Source of the DNA: Mucilaginibacter sp. JRF
GTDB lineage: Bacteria > Bacteroidota > Bacteroidia > Sphingobacteriales > Sphingobacteriaceae
DNA length: 64,000 nt
Reading direction: 5' to 3'
NCBI RefSeq assembly: GCF_015223065.1
Contig: NZ_JADFBY010000009.1
Span: forward strand, 124,001-188,000
Shown here in pieces: positions 34,929 to 44,160 of this stretch (the stretch's first letter is position 1; every line of letters starts with the position of its first letter). The translations under genes and the position numbers were made by a program. Under the pieces are notes generated by a model, which was not told the DNA's origin, searched no databases, and saw only the letters and a program-made list of their open reading frames with translations.

Positions 34929-36170
34929 ATGTTCAATAAATTCAAAAAAACGTTTACCGTTGGTTTGGCTTTAGCTATAGCCACGGCCATAAGCTTTACT
35001 GCCTGCAAAAAAAGTGATGATGCGCCAACAACCAACACCGATACCGGCGAGATAAAGTATGGCGCGCTGATGATGGTTGGCGCCTGGCCTAACACCACTT
35101 ATTACATAGCGGGTTTATCGAGCCTTAAAGAGGGTACTATTGATTTGAAGGGCAAAGGCGTAAACATGTCGGCCATAGCACAGGATCAGGGTTTTATACA
35201 GCGCAACGGGTATTATTACTATTACAATGGTGATAACGGTCGTTTAGGTCGATACCACATCGCTAACGATTTGCTGGTTACCGACCGTGAGGTGCCGTTT
35301 ACACAGATGTCAGGTTTTTCATCGCACATTTGGGCTGATGATAACACGCTGGTAGTTTTTGGTACCAATACCGATCAAACCAAGATACGTTACGCTATCA
35401 TCAATGCTACCACATTAGCATCAACCGGTGGCGAGATCAACACCACCGCCCCAACCGATGCGGCTTATACCCGTATAGGTGTAGGCTTTGCTGAGTATCG
35501 CTCAGGTAAAATATTTATTGGTTACGGCTATCTGCATGCTAACTGGCCAACACCATCGTACCCTAAAGTTTTGGTTGCCGCGGTAAACTATCCGTCCATG
35601 ACCGTTTCAACCTTGTTGGAAGATAGTAAATCAAGATGGCCGGGCGGCCCAACCCGCTACAACCCATACTCGTTTGTTGACGAGAACGGCGACCTGTACT
35701 TTGCTACCGTGCCCGAAGGTGGCTGGGATTATGATGGCGCTTCGCTTATTTACCGTATAAAAAGCGGTACCGAGGTGTTAGATAACACTTACAATTTTGA
35801 TTACTCGGCCAAAGCTGGCGGCAACACAGTGCAGGCCATGTGGTACATTGGCAATGGCCAGGCTATAGTGCGCGGTCGTATTCCCGCTGATCGCTCGAAT
35901 GCTGATTTTTACTATAACTGGGATAGCAACTTCGCCCTGATCAATGTGCAAACCGGCGCTGTGGTTAAGAAATTTGATCTGCCTACTGATAAGGGACAGA
36001 TATATGTACAAGCTGTAATTGTAGAGGATGGCAAAGCATACTTACTGGTTAACGGCGCAAACTCAAACGGCGCTATCTGGGAGTATGACCCGGCTACGGA
36101 CAAGCTGACCAAGGGCGCGACCTTTGGTGCCGGTTATGACATATTGCTGCGTTTAGATAAATGGAAATAA
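34929..36170 (+). CDS. DUF4374-like lipoprotein (paralogue 2)
   Basis: A 413-residue lipoprotein (signal ends AISFTACKKS, cysteine about 26). Repeated beta-strand units with conserved TRYNPYSFVDENGDLYFATVPEGG and KAYLLVNGANSNGAIWEYDPATDKLTKG indicate a propeller-like fold. It is homologous to the lipoprotein at 31217 but with a longer, more acidic N-terminal linker. The receptor between them suggests each may bind a form of the ligand. DUF4374 proteins have no proven activity that I can cite. Confidence 0.75.
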   Translation: MFNKFKKTFTVGLALAIATAISFTACKKSDDAPTTNTDTGEIKYGALMMVGAWPNTTYYIAGLSSLKEGTIDLKGKGVNMSAIAQDQGFIQRNGYYYYYNGDNGRLGRYHIANDLLVTDREVPFTQMSGFSSHIWADDNTLVVFGTNTDQTKIRYAIINATTLASTGGEINTTAPTDAAYTRIGVGFAEYRSGKIFIGYGYLHANWPTPSYPKVLVAAVNYPSMTVSTLLEDSKSRWPGGPTRYNPYSFVDENGDLYFATVPEGGWDYDGASLIYRIKSGTEVLDNTYNFDYSAKAGGNTVQAMWYIGNGQAIVRGRIPADRSNADFYYNWDSNFALINVQTGAVVKKFDLPTDKGQIYVQAVIVEDGKAYLLVNGANSNGAIWEYDPATDKLTKGATFGAGYDILLRLDKWK

Positions 36171-36186
36171 AGCACCCGATCAGTAA

Positions 36187-37320
36187 ATGATGTTCAAAAA
36201 AATTAATGCCTGGGTGCACCTGTGGTTTGGTCTGTTTTCGGGCATAGTGGTGTTCGTATTAGGCTTAACCGGCTGTATATTGGTATTTGAACCTGAACTG
36301 AGAAGCCTAACTTCCCCCTGGTTGCATGTAGATGCAGCCGGGAGGGAAATGCTTCCGCCATCGGTATTGTACCAGACAGCTAAAAAGGCTTTACCCGATA
36401 AAAAACTGGGCACGGTATGGTACCATGGCGAAGATCATTCGGTATCAATATCCGTCAGGCCCGATTCGCAGATCTATGTTAATCCTTACACAGCTAAAGT
36501 AGTTGCCATTAAAGGCGATAGTGAATTTTTTGATTTTGTTAAAGAGGGGCACTATTACCTGTGGTTGCCTGAAAAGATAGGGCACCAGGTAACCGGCTGG
36601 GGAACGGCTATTTTCTTCATCTTGCTGGTAAGCGGGCTTGTTTTATGGTGGCCAAAAAAATGGAATAAACGCGCTGTTGAACAAAGCTTTAAGGTAAAGT
36701 GGAAAGCTAAGTTTAAACGCGTTAATTACGATTTGCACAACGTATTCGGCTTTTATAGTTTGTTAGTAGCTTTAGTGTTGGCATTTACCGGTTTAATGAT
36801 GAGTTTTCGTTGGTTTGGCGATGTGGTATTCATACTTACCGGTGGAGTGGAGCATGAAAGGGTTGAAGTACGATCAGACAGTGTGAATGTTGAGTTGGCC
36901 AACCAGTACAGGCAGGTTGATAAGGCCTGGCGCATAGGCATCACCCAAATTGGCGAGCATGATAAAAAAAGCATTATTGTTGGCATTCCCGAAAAGGCAT
37001 CAGACCCAATATACCTAACCGTCGATATGTACAAAGGTACCTGGCGCGATGTAGCGCTCGATCAGGCTACGCTTAAGCCTATACCAGGTGGTGGCAACGG
37101 CCGCATGCGCGATCTGGCGCTTGCCGACTGGATAAACCGGGCCAACTATGGCCTGCATGTAGGCGAAATAGGTGGCATTACCACCAAGATAATTTATTTT
37201 ATTGCCAGCTTAATATCGGCAAGTTTACCAATTACCGGTTTCCTGATCTGGTGGGGAAGGCGTAAAAAAAAATCTGCGCCAAAGGTTAAAAATCGCAGGC
37301 AATTAGCATCTGTCGGATAA
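36187..37320 (+). CDS. PepSY-associated transmembrane protein
   Basis: A 377-residue inner-membrane protein starting with the typical PepSY_TM block (FKKINAWVHLWFGLFSGIVVFVLGLTGCILVFEPEL, residues 4-39). Further helices lie near 139-158 (TGWGTAIFFILLVSGLVLWW), 186-208 and 333-355 (IIYFIASLISASLPITGFLIWW), with conserved FYSLLVALVLAFTGLMMSFRWF. PepSY_TM proteins in iron loci are thought to act as ferric-siderophore reductases or in assembly. The C-terminal KKKS tail is short. It follows DUF4374 and precedes a TonB receptor. Confidence 0.9.
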   Translation: MMFKKINAWVHLWFGLFSGIVVFVLGLTGCILVFEPELRSLTSPWLHVDAAGREMLPPSVLYQTAKKALPDKKLGTVWYHGEDHSVSISVRPDSQIYVNPYTAKVVAIKGDSEFFDFVKEGHYYLWLPEKIGHQVTGWGTAIFFILLVSGLVLWWPKKWNKRAVEQSFKVKWKAKFKRVNYDLHNVFGFYSLLVALVLAFTGLMMSFRWFGDVVFILTGGVEHERVEVRSDSVNVELANQYRQVDKAWRIGITQIGEHDKKSIIVGIPEKASDPIYLTVDMYKGTWRDVALDQATLKPIPGGGNGRMRDLALADWINRANYGLHVGEIGGITTKIIYFIASLISASLPITGFLIWWGRRKKKSAPKVKNRRQLASVG

Positions 37321-37355
37321 TATCAACAATTTTATCCCATCCTATAATATACCTT

Positions 37356-39794
37356 ATGTTCAAACTATCTATCAAAGTATTTTTTGCTGTTCTGTTTTTT
37401 TTTGTAGTTCATTCATCATTTGCCCAGCAAGCGGCGCAGGCGCCGGCCATTGTGGGGCGGGTTATTGATTCGGTAACGCGGAAACCGCTCGATTTTATTA
37501 CCGTAAGTGTATTTAATGACGCCGGTGTCGCATTGGCATCGGGCTATACCAACGCGGGTGGTGCGTACAAGCTATCAGTAAAAAAAGCAGGAAAAATACG
37601 TATAGTATATTCATTTGTAGGCTATGCCGAGCAGGAGCTTACAGTGCTGCTTACGCAACAACAAATACTGAACATTAAGGATATTAAACTATCGCCCGAT
37701 GTTAAAAATCTGGACGAGGTACAAATACTCGCTGCTAAAAAGCTGCTGGTACAAAGGCCCGGTATGCTGATATATAATGCCGGTAACGACCCCTCAAACA
37801 AAGGAGGAACCGCTGCCGATGTGCTACGCAAAGCCCCGGTTTTAAGTGTTGATGCCCGCGGTAATGTAAGCATGCGTGGCAGTGGCAATATCAAAATACT
37901 GGTTGATGGCAAATACTCCGGCCAAATGGCGCGCAGCCCTGCCGATGCCTTGAATATGATGCCTGCTGATGTCATCCAGTCGGTAGAGGTGATCACCACA
38001 CCATCGGCCAAGTACGATGCCGAGGGAGCGGCGGGTGTGATCAATATCATCACTAAAAAAGGTAACAAACAGTTCAGCGGTTCGCTTGAGGCGGCGGTAA
38101 GTAACTGGGAGCAGGTTTTAAACCCACGTATAGCGGTAGCCAATAAAAAATGGAACATTAATGCCAACGCTCACCTGCACCGTTTGCGCATGAAATCGGT
38201 AAATGATTACCAGCGTGTGAATATGGATGGCGGTAGTACTACATCCGTATTAGATCAGCACATTGTAGAGGAGAACGTTGCGCCACATGGCTCGGCCAGT
38301 GTAACGGTTGATTATGCCGCAGATAGCCTGAACCAGATAAGCTTCGGCGTAACATCGTGGTTTGGTAACTGGCCCGATAACAGCAGGCTGAACAGCAAGG
38401 TTACATTGCCCAATGGTGAGGTGGCCGAAATGTATAACCAGGTTATCAATAGTCAGGGCAAGTATCTTGGTGCCGATATCAACATAGGTTATACCCACAA
38501 GTTTAAAAAGCCGGGGCAGGAGGTTACTTTGCTGGCACAGATGTCGCCCTCGAGAGATAACTCGCGCTATAACTCTAACCAAACATCAACTGATAATGCC
38601 CTGTTGTACCGCGAGCTGAACAACAGCCTCACTAATAACCGTGAATGGACCTTTCAGGCTGATTATCTGCAACCCATTGGCAACAGTAATAAATACAGTT
38701 TTGAGGGTGGTGCCAAGGTGATAAGCCGTAAGGTAAGCAACAATTATAATGTGGCGGGCAGCAGCGAATCGCAGCCGGATGTGCTGGAACCTATTGCCGA
38801 CCGTACCAATATTTTTGATTATAAGCAGGATGTTGTAGCCGGATACATGATATTCAAATTCAACTTCCCGGGCAACTGGTATGCCGAAACCGGCGCAAGG
38901 GTGGAGGGTACTTTTCTTAAGGGCGATTTTATATCCGGAGGCAATTCGTTCTCTAAAAACTTCACCAACATTGTACCTACGGCCACGGTATCAAAAAAAC
39001 TGAGCGACGCCCAAACACTGAGCTTGAGTTATACCAAGCGTTTAACACGTCCCTACATCTGGGATCTGAACCCTAACGCCAATGCCAGCGATCCTAAAAA
39101 TATAGTTACCGGCAACCCGCAGTTAGACCCTGAGATGGCGCACCAGGCAGAGCTATCATACAGTATTTCGCTCAATTCAGGGTTATCATTCAACCCGGCT
39201 ATCTTTTGGAAGCAAACCAATAATTCCATTGAGGATATAACCACGGTGGGTGCCGATGGCATATCAGTAACCAGTAAGCAAAACCTGGCGGCTAACAGGC
39301 AGTTCGGGTTAAATATGTCAGCATCAATACCTATCAACAAAAAATGGGGCTTTAACACCAATATCAACGTTACCAAGCTCGATTTTAAGAGCACTGTCTT
39401 GCAGATCATCAGCAATGGCTGGGGTTCGGAGTTTAATGTGAACACTACCTACAAGTTGCCGCGAAATTTGTCGTTACAGGCGTTTGGTACATACAACACT
39501 CGCACCATTACCTTACAGGGTTACGAAACACGTAACTATTATTACACCTTTGCCGCCAAGAAGGAAATAACCGCGCAAAAAATAACGCTTACATTGGCAA
39601 CCATAAACCCGTTCACCAAAGCAGTACAGCAAACCGAGGTAGTGCGCAGCAGCTCATTTTACGGCAGCAGCCTCAACCGGGAGTATAACCAAACCATTAA
39701 GCTTACCGTGGGCTGGGAGTTTGGCAAACTATTTAAACAAACCGAAAGCAAGAAGATACAGAATGATGATGTGAAAGGGCAGGCAAAAGGGTAG
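37356..39794 (+). CDS. TonB-dependent receptor, outer membrane beta-barrel family
   Basis: An 812-residue protein: signal peptide (about 1-24), carboxypeptidase-regulatory-like domain (31-110, IVGRVIDSVTRKPLDFITVSV), then plug-like block with NPSNKGGTAADVLRKAPVLSVDARGNVSMRGSGNIKILVDG and the barrel. Sequence such as YTKRLTRPYIWDLNPNANASDPKNIVTGNPQLDPE is characteristic of the Bacteroidota OMP_b-brl_3 family, not SusC. It is the last gene of the block, so ligand import through a second receptor is likely. Confidence 0.85.
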   Translation: MFKLSIKVFFAVLFFFVVHSSFAQQAAQAPAIVGRVIDSVTRKPLDFITVSVFNDAGVALASGYTNAGGAYKLSVKKAGKIRIVYSFVGYAEQELTVLLTQQQILNIKDIKLSPDVKNLDEVQILAAKKLLVQRPGMLIYNAGNDPSNKGGTAADVLRKAPVLSVDARGNVSMRGSGNIKILVDGKYSGQMARSPADALNMMPADVIQSVEVITTPSAKYDAEGAAGVINIITKKGNKQFSGSLEAAVSNWEQVLNPRIAVANKKWNINANAHLHRLRMKSVNDYQRVNMDGGSTTSVLDQHIVEENVAPHGSASVTVDYAADSLNQISFGVTSWFGNWPDNSRLNSKVTLPNGEVAEMYNQVINSQGKYLGADINIGYTHKFKKPGQEVTLLAQMSPSRDNSRYNSNQTSTDNALLYRELNNSLTNNREWTFQADYLQPIGNSNKYSFEGGAKVISRKVSNNYNVAGSSESQPDVLEPIADRTNIFDYKQDVVAGYMIFKFNFPGNWYAETGARVEGTFLKGDFISGGNSFSKNFTNIVPTATVSKKLSDAQTLSLSYTKRLTRPYIWDLNPNANASDPKNIVTGNPQLDPEMAHQAELSYSISLNSGLSFNPAIFWKQTNNSIEDITTVGADGISVTSKQNLAANRQFGLNMSASIPINKKWGFNTNINVTKLDFKSTVLQIISNGWGSEFNVNTTYKLPRNLSLQAFGTYNTRTITLQGYETRNYYYTFAAKKEITAQKITLTLATINPFTKAVQQTEVVRSSSFYGSSLNREYNQTIKLTVGWEFGKLFKQTESKKIQNDDVKGQAKG

Positions 39795-39880
39795 CTTATA
39801 ACCAAGCTGAGCTCAATGTATGAAACTTTAGAAGATAGATATTAATCTTGATTCTATAATTTCTGTAAGCTTCAATATGT

Positions 39881-39888
39881 TATTTTTG
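39881..39888 (+). promoter_or_regulatory. Candidate -7 promoter box (TATTTTTG) next to the VF530-like start codon
   Basis: TATTTTTG fits TAnnTTTG and ends 3 bases before the ATG at 39892. If used, the transcript would be leaderless or start inside the codon. The upstream alternative ATG at 39877 would then be outside the message, which supports 39892 as the true start. Confidence 0.45.
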
Positions 39889-39891
39889 CAG

Positions 39892-40116
39892 ATGATTCAG
39901 CAGCAAGCCAACAATCCGCTTCACGGTAAAACCTTAGAAACCATTTTGAATGAGTTGGTAGCTTATTATGGATGGCCTGAGCTGGGTTATCGCATTCGCA
40001 TTAATTGTTTTAATGATAACCCAAGTGTTAAGTCAAGCCTGAAGTTTCTTCGCAAAACTGATTGGGCAAGAAAAAAGGTGGAAGACCTTTATGTTTCCAC
40101 CTCATTTAATAACTAA
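39892..40116 (+). CDS. VF530-family DNA-binding protein
   Basis: A 74-residue basic protein with the full VF530 pattern: NNPLHGKTLETILNELVAYYGWPELGYRIRINCF, NDNPSVKSSLKFLRKTDWARKKVEDLY. Members are small double-stranded-DNA-binding proteins of unclear physiological role. The ATG at 39892 gives the usual short N-terminus; an ATG at 39877 would add MLFLQ. The 3' end contains a hairpin that looks like the terminator of the convergent gene. Confidence 0.85.
   Translation: MIQQQANNPLHGKTLETILNELVAYYGWPELGYRIRINCFNDNPSVKSSLKFLRKTDWARKKVEDLYVSTSFNN
40076..40102 (-). terminator. Terminator of the DEAD-box-like gene, inside the VF530-like gene
   Basis: AGGTGGAA (40076-40083) pairs with TTCCACCT (40095-40102) in an 8-bp stem. 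On the minus strand the stem is followed by a run of T's (complement of the A-run ending at 40076). It lies 60 bp past the minus-strand stop at 40162 but within the last codons of the plus-strand gene. Confidence 0.6.
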
Positions 40117-40161
40117 CAATTTTTGCACTACAGAGTATTGCCTATTGATGCCTTTCGGTTA

Positions 40162-41463
40162 TTAGTGTTTTTTCTTATTATTCATTTGAGCCTTTAAACC
40201 AGCCTTGTAATTATAGGTTTTGGCATTGCTGGTCTTCTTTTCATGAAACGCGGCTCCGGGAGCATTATCATCAGCCTTTGCCTGGGCTGCTTTCTTCGCG
40301 GCAACATCAGCAGATATGCGTTCTTTTTCAATGATCAGGTCTTCCGGTAATTCGCCGAACGGGATCTTTAGACCGGTAGCCTGCTCAATCTTTTTAACGG
40401 TGCTCAGTTCAAGATCAGTAGCGAACGTAATAGCCATAGTTTCATTTTCAACATCTGGCGCATCATTGATCATCCGCTCAATGTAGGTTTCTTTCTCAAC
40501 CGGTAGTTCAAAATGGATCAGGAATGGTATATCATTCAAGTCCGGTTTTTGCTCGGCATCATTAACTACGATCAGTACACGGGTAGAGGAGCTTTTAAAA
40601 TCATCTATCGAGGTAAACCCATCCATCTCGAAAAACCATGAATTTAACAAGGCAACTGTATTTTTCCTGTCGTGCAATGTTTTATAAAGTTTTTCGGCTG
40701 TTGGGCGGGTATTTACAAACACTACCACTTTGGTAAACAGGTCTTCATCCTGCATAAACAGGTTCAACAGATTTACCTTGGTGCCAAAATTTGGCAACAA
40801 ATACAATATCTGCGGATGCGTATCAAACTGTGGTTCTCCTATTTCTTCAACCTCAATAATTGCCGGTTGCTTCATAAAAGGCGTTATCATTTTGTTTAAA
40901 CGCTCGTGCAATACTTCGGTAAAAACAAGGTGCTGGCATTTAGGGATGCTGCCAGCCAGTTCGGCAACGGGTAATTGCAAACCTTGCTTAACAATCAGTT
41001 CGGCATCATCAATAACCAACAATTCTATCTTGTTTACATCAAGGCCAAGTTTAAGGTAAATAGCACGTGCCCTGTCGGGTGTTGCAACCACAATATCGGC
41101 ACCATCGGCCAAAGCATCCATTTGGGCTTCTGTGCCCGGAGCAGCAAATAATGGCACAATAGAGAGTGTCTTATTTTTATTGAGCTGATCAATTTTCGCG
41201 ATCACTTCATCTACCTTCGCTTTATCAGGTACCAGTATCAAAACCTTCGGCACGCCATCGGGTGTATAGTTAAACTTGTTGAGTGTGGCTAATATGTAGG
41301 TAGTGGTTTTGCCGCAACCTTCAGGGCCAACTCCTATTACATCCTGACCGCCGTTAATGCGTGTTAATGTTTTTTGCTGAATTTCTTTAGGAGCTACGAA
41401 ACCTGCTTCGTTTAAAGATTGTACTAAACCTTTTTTCAGTTTCAATTTATCTAACCACGCCAT
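40162..41463 (-). CDS. DEAD-box helicase-like protein with degenerate catalytic motifs
   Basis: A 433-residue two-RecA-domain protein of the RhlE/SrmB shape. Domain 1 retains the Q-motif-like start and a P-loop VGPEGCGKTT (about 45-54), then TPDR (128-131), but motif II is IDDAE instead of DEAD (151-155), and the SAT motif is replaced by FTEV (181-184). Domain 2 keeps VVFVNTR (247-253), but motif V is EQKPD instead of ARGLD, and motif VI, normally HRxGRxGR with arginine fingers, reads ERMINDAP (329-336). It should bind nucleotide weakly at best and probably does not unwind RNA. A basic C-terminal tail ends KKKH. Start ATG at 41463. Confidence 0.75.
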   Translation of the reverse strand: MAWLDKLKLKKGLVQSLNEAGFVAPKEIQQKTLTRINGGQDVIGVGPEGCGKTTTYILATLNKFNYTPDGVPKVLILVPDKAKVDEVIAKIDQLNKNKTLSIVPLFAAPGTEAQMDALADGADIVVATPDRARAIYLKLGLDVNKIELLVIDDAELIVKQGLQLPVAELAGSIPKCQHLVFTEVLHERLNKMITPFMKQPAIIEVEEIGEPQFDTHPQILYLLPNFGTKVNLLNLFMQDEDLFTKVVVFVNTRPTAEKLYKTLHDRKNTVALLNSWFFEMDGFTSIDDFKSSSTRVLIVVNDAEQKPDLNDIPFLIHFELPVEKETYIERMINDAPDVENETMAITFATDLELSTVKKIEQATGLKIPFGELPEDLIIEKERISADVAAKKAAQAKADDNAPGAAFHEKKTSNAKTYNYKAGLKAQMNNKKKH

Positions 41464-41737
41464 ATCATGTATTTTAAAATCCCCGGAGAGGCGACAAATT
41501 TATCGTTTTTAAGGCGCATTCTGAATTTTGGTGCAAATTGATGCAAGGGGGGTGGCCAAAATGTGCCCTTTAGTATATGTTAACAGCTTGCGACGTTGCT
41601 CTTAAATGTTTGTTATTAAAGTGATGTTAGTTAAATAGCACATGCCATTTCGCTGATCAGATTGAGCGATAAGGACAGTTAGGTATGGTTTTAAATAGGT
41701 AGTTAGCTATTTTGAGCCGATCATATTATTTAACCTG

Positions 41738-44158
41738 ATGAGCCTGTTAAAAACCTCCTGTAAATTAGTTTATAGCTTCATTTTAATTATAGCTTGTAAT
41801 GCGGCTTTTGGGCAATCGGTAACTAAGGCCGGTGCCGATAAATTATTGAGTTCATTTATTTCTCCTCCCGATCAGGCAAAATCAAAAGTATACTGGTTTT
41901 GGATATATAACCGGGTTGACAAGGAAAGTATAGCACGTGACCTGCGTGAGTTTAAGGCCAAGGGCATTAGTGGTGTTAACCTTATTTGTAATGGAGGCTA
42001 TGCCGGTAAGGAAGCTTTGTTGGGAGTAGAATTTTTGAGTGATGAGTGGCGCGCACTATTCCGCTTTGCTGTAAAGGAAGCTAACCGGTTGCACATTGAA
42101 TTTGGCTTTAATCTTGCCGGCGGCTGGACACTTATGGGGCCATCAGTTACTAAGGATGACGCTATGAAAAAGATAGTATTCGCTAAAACAGAGGTGCAGG
42201 GTGGGCAGAAATTTTCTGCGAAGTTGCCTGTTCCCGAAACGGTGGAGGGCTATTATCATGATATTACTGTGCAGGCCTTTCAATTATCAGGTGATAGTAG
42301 TTCGATATTACCCGGATCTCTTATAAATATTGGTGATAAACTACAGGCAGGCGGGCTACTCGAGTGGAATGTACCCAAAGGCAAATGGGTGATATTACGT
42401 AGCGGTTATACCTTAACAGGGCATCCATGGAGCAAATGGAAGGCTTATCCCGAAGGAGATACATTTAAGGGGGGCGAAGGTTACGAGATCGATTACCTGA
42501 GTAAACGGGCGCTCGATAATTATTTTAACTACCTGGGTAAAACAATTATTGCTGAAGCCAAAAAGGCCGGAGCACATATTGATTATTTATGGTGCGACAG
42601 TTGGGAGTGCGGCAAACTTACCTGGACGCAGGATATGGCGGAGCAGTTCAAAAAATTCAGAGGGTACGATCCTATGCCGAATCTGCCTGTATTGGCCGGT
42701 TATAATATGCAGGATACCGCCTTTAGTAAACGCTTTAAGGAGGATTTTGACCGTACTATTCAGGATTGTATTGCCGAGAACTGTTATGGCCATTTTGCCG
42801 AATTATGCCACCAAAATGGTATGCGTATGGGCACCGAGGCTGGCGGCCCGAATGATATACCTCCGCAGGATGTATTAAAGAACTTTAGCTCGGCTGATAT
42901 TTTGGCCGGGGAGTTTTGGGTGAACGGCCATCGTAATGCACCTGGCGGCTACAACAAAAACCGTATGTCGAGGCTCAACCTTAAGCAAACGGCTACGGCA
43001 GCCCACGTATATGGCAAGCCACAGGCCGAAGCGGAAGCATTTACCGAGCAGGAGCGCGATGCTACGCATTGGACGCTCGGCCCGTCAGATCTTAAACCTT
43101 ATGCCAATGATGCTTTTTGCGAAGGCATCAACAGGTTAATGCTGCATTCGGCCACCAGCCAGCCACCTGCCGATGGTAAACCGGGTTACGAGTATTGCGC
43201 GGGTACACATTTTTCGCCTAACATAACCTGGTGGGAGCAGTCGCCGGCATTCTTTAATTACCTTAATCGCTGCCAGTTTATGTTGCAGCAGGGTAAATTT
43301 GTGGCCGATGTATGTTTTTATATTGGCGAAAGGCCGCCGTTGCTCGCGCCGCCCAAATACAATATCCCCACACTTGGCCCGGGGTATGATTGTGATTACA
43401 TTAACCCCGATGTTTTGCTGAACAGGCTGAGCGTTAAAAACGGACGCGTTACTTTGCCGGATGGGATGAGCTATAAATTGCTGGTTTTGCAAAATTGCGT
43501 ATCGCCGGTGCCTGAAATAGCACGCGAAGTGGGTTCATATCAGCAGCTTAAGGTATCGCATGAGGCATCAAAGGCTATGTCATTACCGGTAATTAAGAAA
43601 CTGAAGGAGCTGTTATTGAATGGCGCGACGGTAATAGGTGCTCCGCCGGAAAACGCGGGTGTGTTAAACAATTATCCTAAGCAGGATGCCGAAGTTAAAA
43701 ATATAGTTCAGGAATTATGGGCCGATCTGGATGGTAAAACCCACACCGAGCGTAAGATAGGAAAGGGTAGGCTGATATGGGGGCAAACACCTCGCGAGGT
43801 ATTGATGAATGATGGTACAGGCGCTGATTTCGCTTTTACCGGTCAGGATGCCCACGCGGATGAATTTGATTATATACACCGCTCAACAACTGATGCCGAA
43901 ATCTACTTTGTGATCAATCGTACCAACAAAAAACAGGCAAGGGAATTTACCTTTCGTGCATCAGGCCGTGTGCCCGAAATATGGGATGCGGTTACAGGGA
44001 GAGCATTTGATGCCAAGGCTTATCATATCGATAAAAGTTCAGTACGGTTGCCGCTGGAGTTCGACGTATTTGGATCGTACTTTATAGTTTTTAGAAAGAC
44101 AGTGCCGGTTAGTAAAAGGAATGGAGGACAGTATAATTCCCTCAATTGGATAACGTAA
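41738..44158 (+). CDS. GH106-like alpha-L-rhamnosidase, main part (frameshifted gene)
   Basis: An 806-residue exported protein: signal peptide (about 1-25), then a GH106-type catalytic region (DQAKSKVYWFWIYNRVDKESIARDLREFKAKGISGVNLI, then HIEFGFNLAGGWTLMGPSVT and IDYLWCDSWECGKLTW). A beta region follows. GH106 proteins usually end in a jelly-roll domain; here the frame stops at 44158 with an unrelated tail (about NSLNWIT), while that jelly-roll continues in the next frame (44158-44673). The total of about 978 codons is a normal GH106 size. Likely an indel mutation or sequencing error; see the following features. Confidence 0.7.
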   Translation: MSLLKTSCKLVYSFILIIACNAAFGQSVTKAGADKLLSSFISPPDQAKSKVYWFWIYNRVDKESIARDLREFKAKGISGVNLICNGGYAGKEALLGVEFLSDEWRALFRFAVKEANRLHIEFGFNLAGGWTLMGPSVTKDDAMKKIVFAKTEVQGGQKFSAKLPVPETVEGYYHDITVQAFQLSGDSSSILPGSLINIGDKLQAGGLLEWNVPKGKWVILRSGYTLTGHPWSKWKAYPEGDTFKGGEGYEIDYLSKRALDNYFNYLGKTIIAEAKKAGAHIDYLWCDSWECGKLTWTQDMAEQFKKFRGYDPMPNLPVLAGYNMQDTAFSKRFKEDFDRTIQDCIAENCYGHFAELCHQNGMRMGTEAGGPNDIPPQDVLKNFSSADILAGEFWVNGHRNAPGGYNKNRMSRLNLKQTATAAHVYGKPQAEAEAFTEQERDATHWTLGPSDLKPYANDAFCEGINRLMLHSATSQPPADGKPGYEYCAGTHFSPNITWWEQSPAFFNYLNRCQFMLQQGKFVADVCFYIGERPPLLAPPKYNIPTLGPGYDCDYINPDVLLNRLSVKNGRVTLPDGMSYKLLVLQNCVSPVPEIAREVGSYQQLKVSHEASKAMSLPVIKKLKELLLNGATVIGAPPENAGVLNNYPKQDAEVKNIVQELWADLDGKTHTERKIGKGRLIWGQTPREVLMNDGTGADFAFTGQDAHADEFDYIHRSTTDAEIYFVINRTNKKQAREFTFRASGRVPEIWDAVTGRAFDAKAYHIDKSSVRLPLEFDVFGSYFIVFRKTVPVSKRNGGQYNSLNWIT

Positions 44159-44160
44159 TG
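44131..44160 (+). other. Apparent one-base deletion (frameshift) in the GH106-like gene
   Basis: Frame 1 ends TAA at 44156-44158 and the downstream frame's ATG overlaps that stop (TAATG, 44156-44160). If one T is restored in the short T-run at 44137-44138, the frame reads through as NFPQLDNVMSLSGSWQ, matching how GH106 proteins enter their C-terminal domain. The simplest reading is a one-base deletion; translational coupling at TAATG is the alternative. Confidence 0.7.

Noticed and set aside
41650..41669. TCGCT/AGCGA hairpin upstream of the GH106-like gene as a regulatory site
   Set aside because: A 5-bp stem with a 10-base loop is expected by chance in this much sequence.
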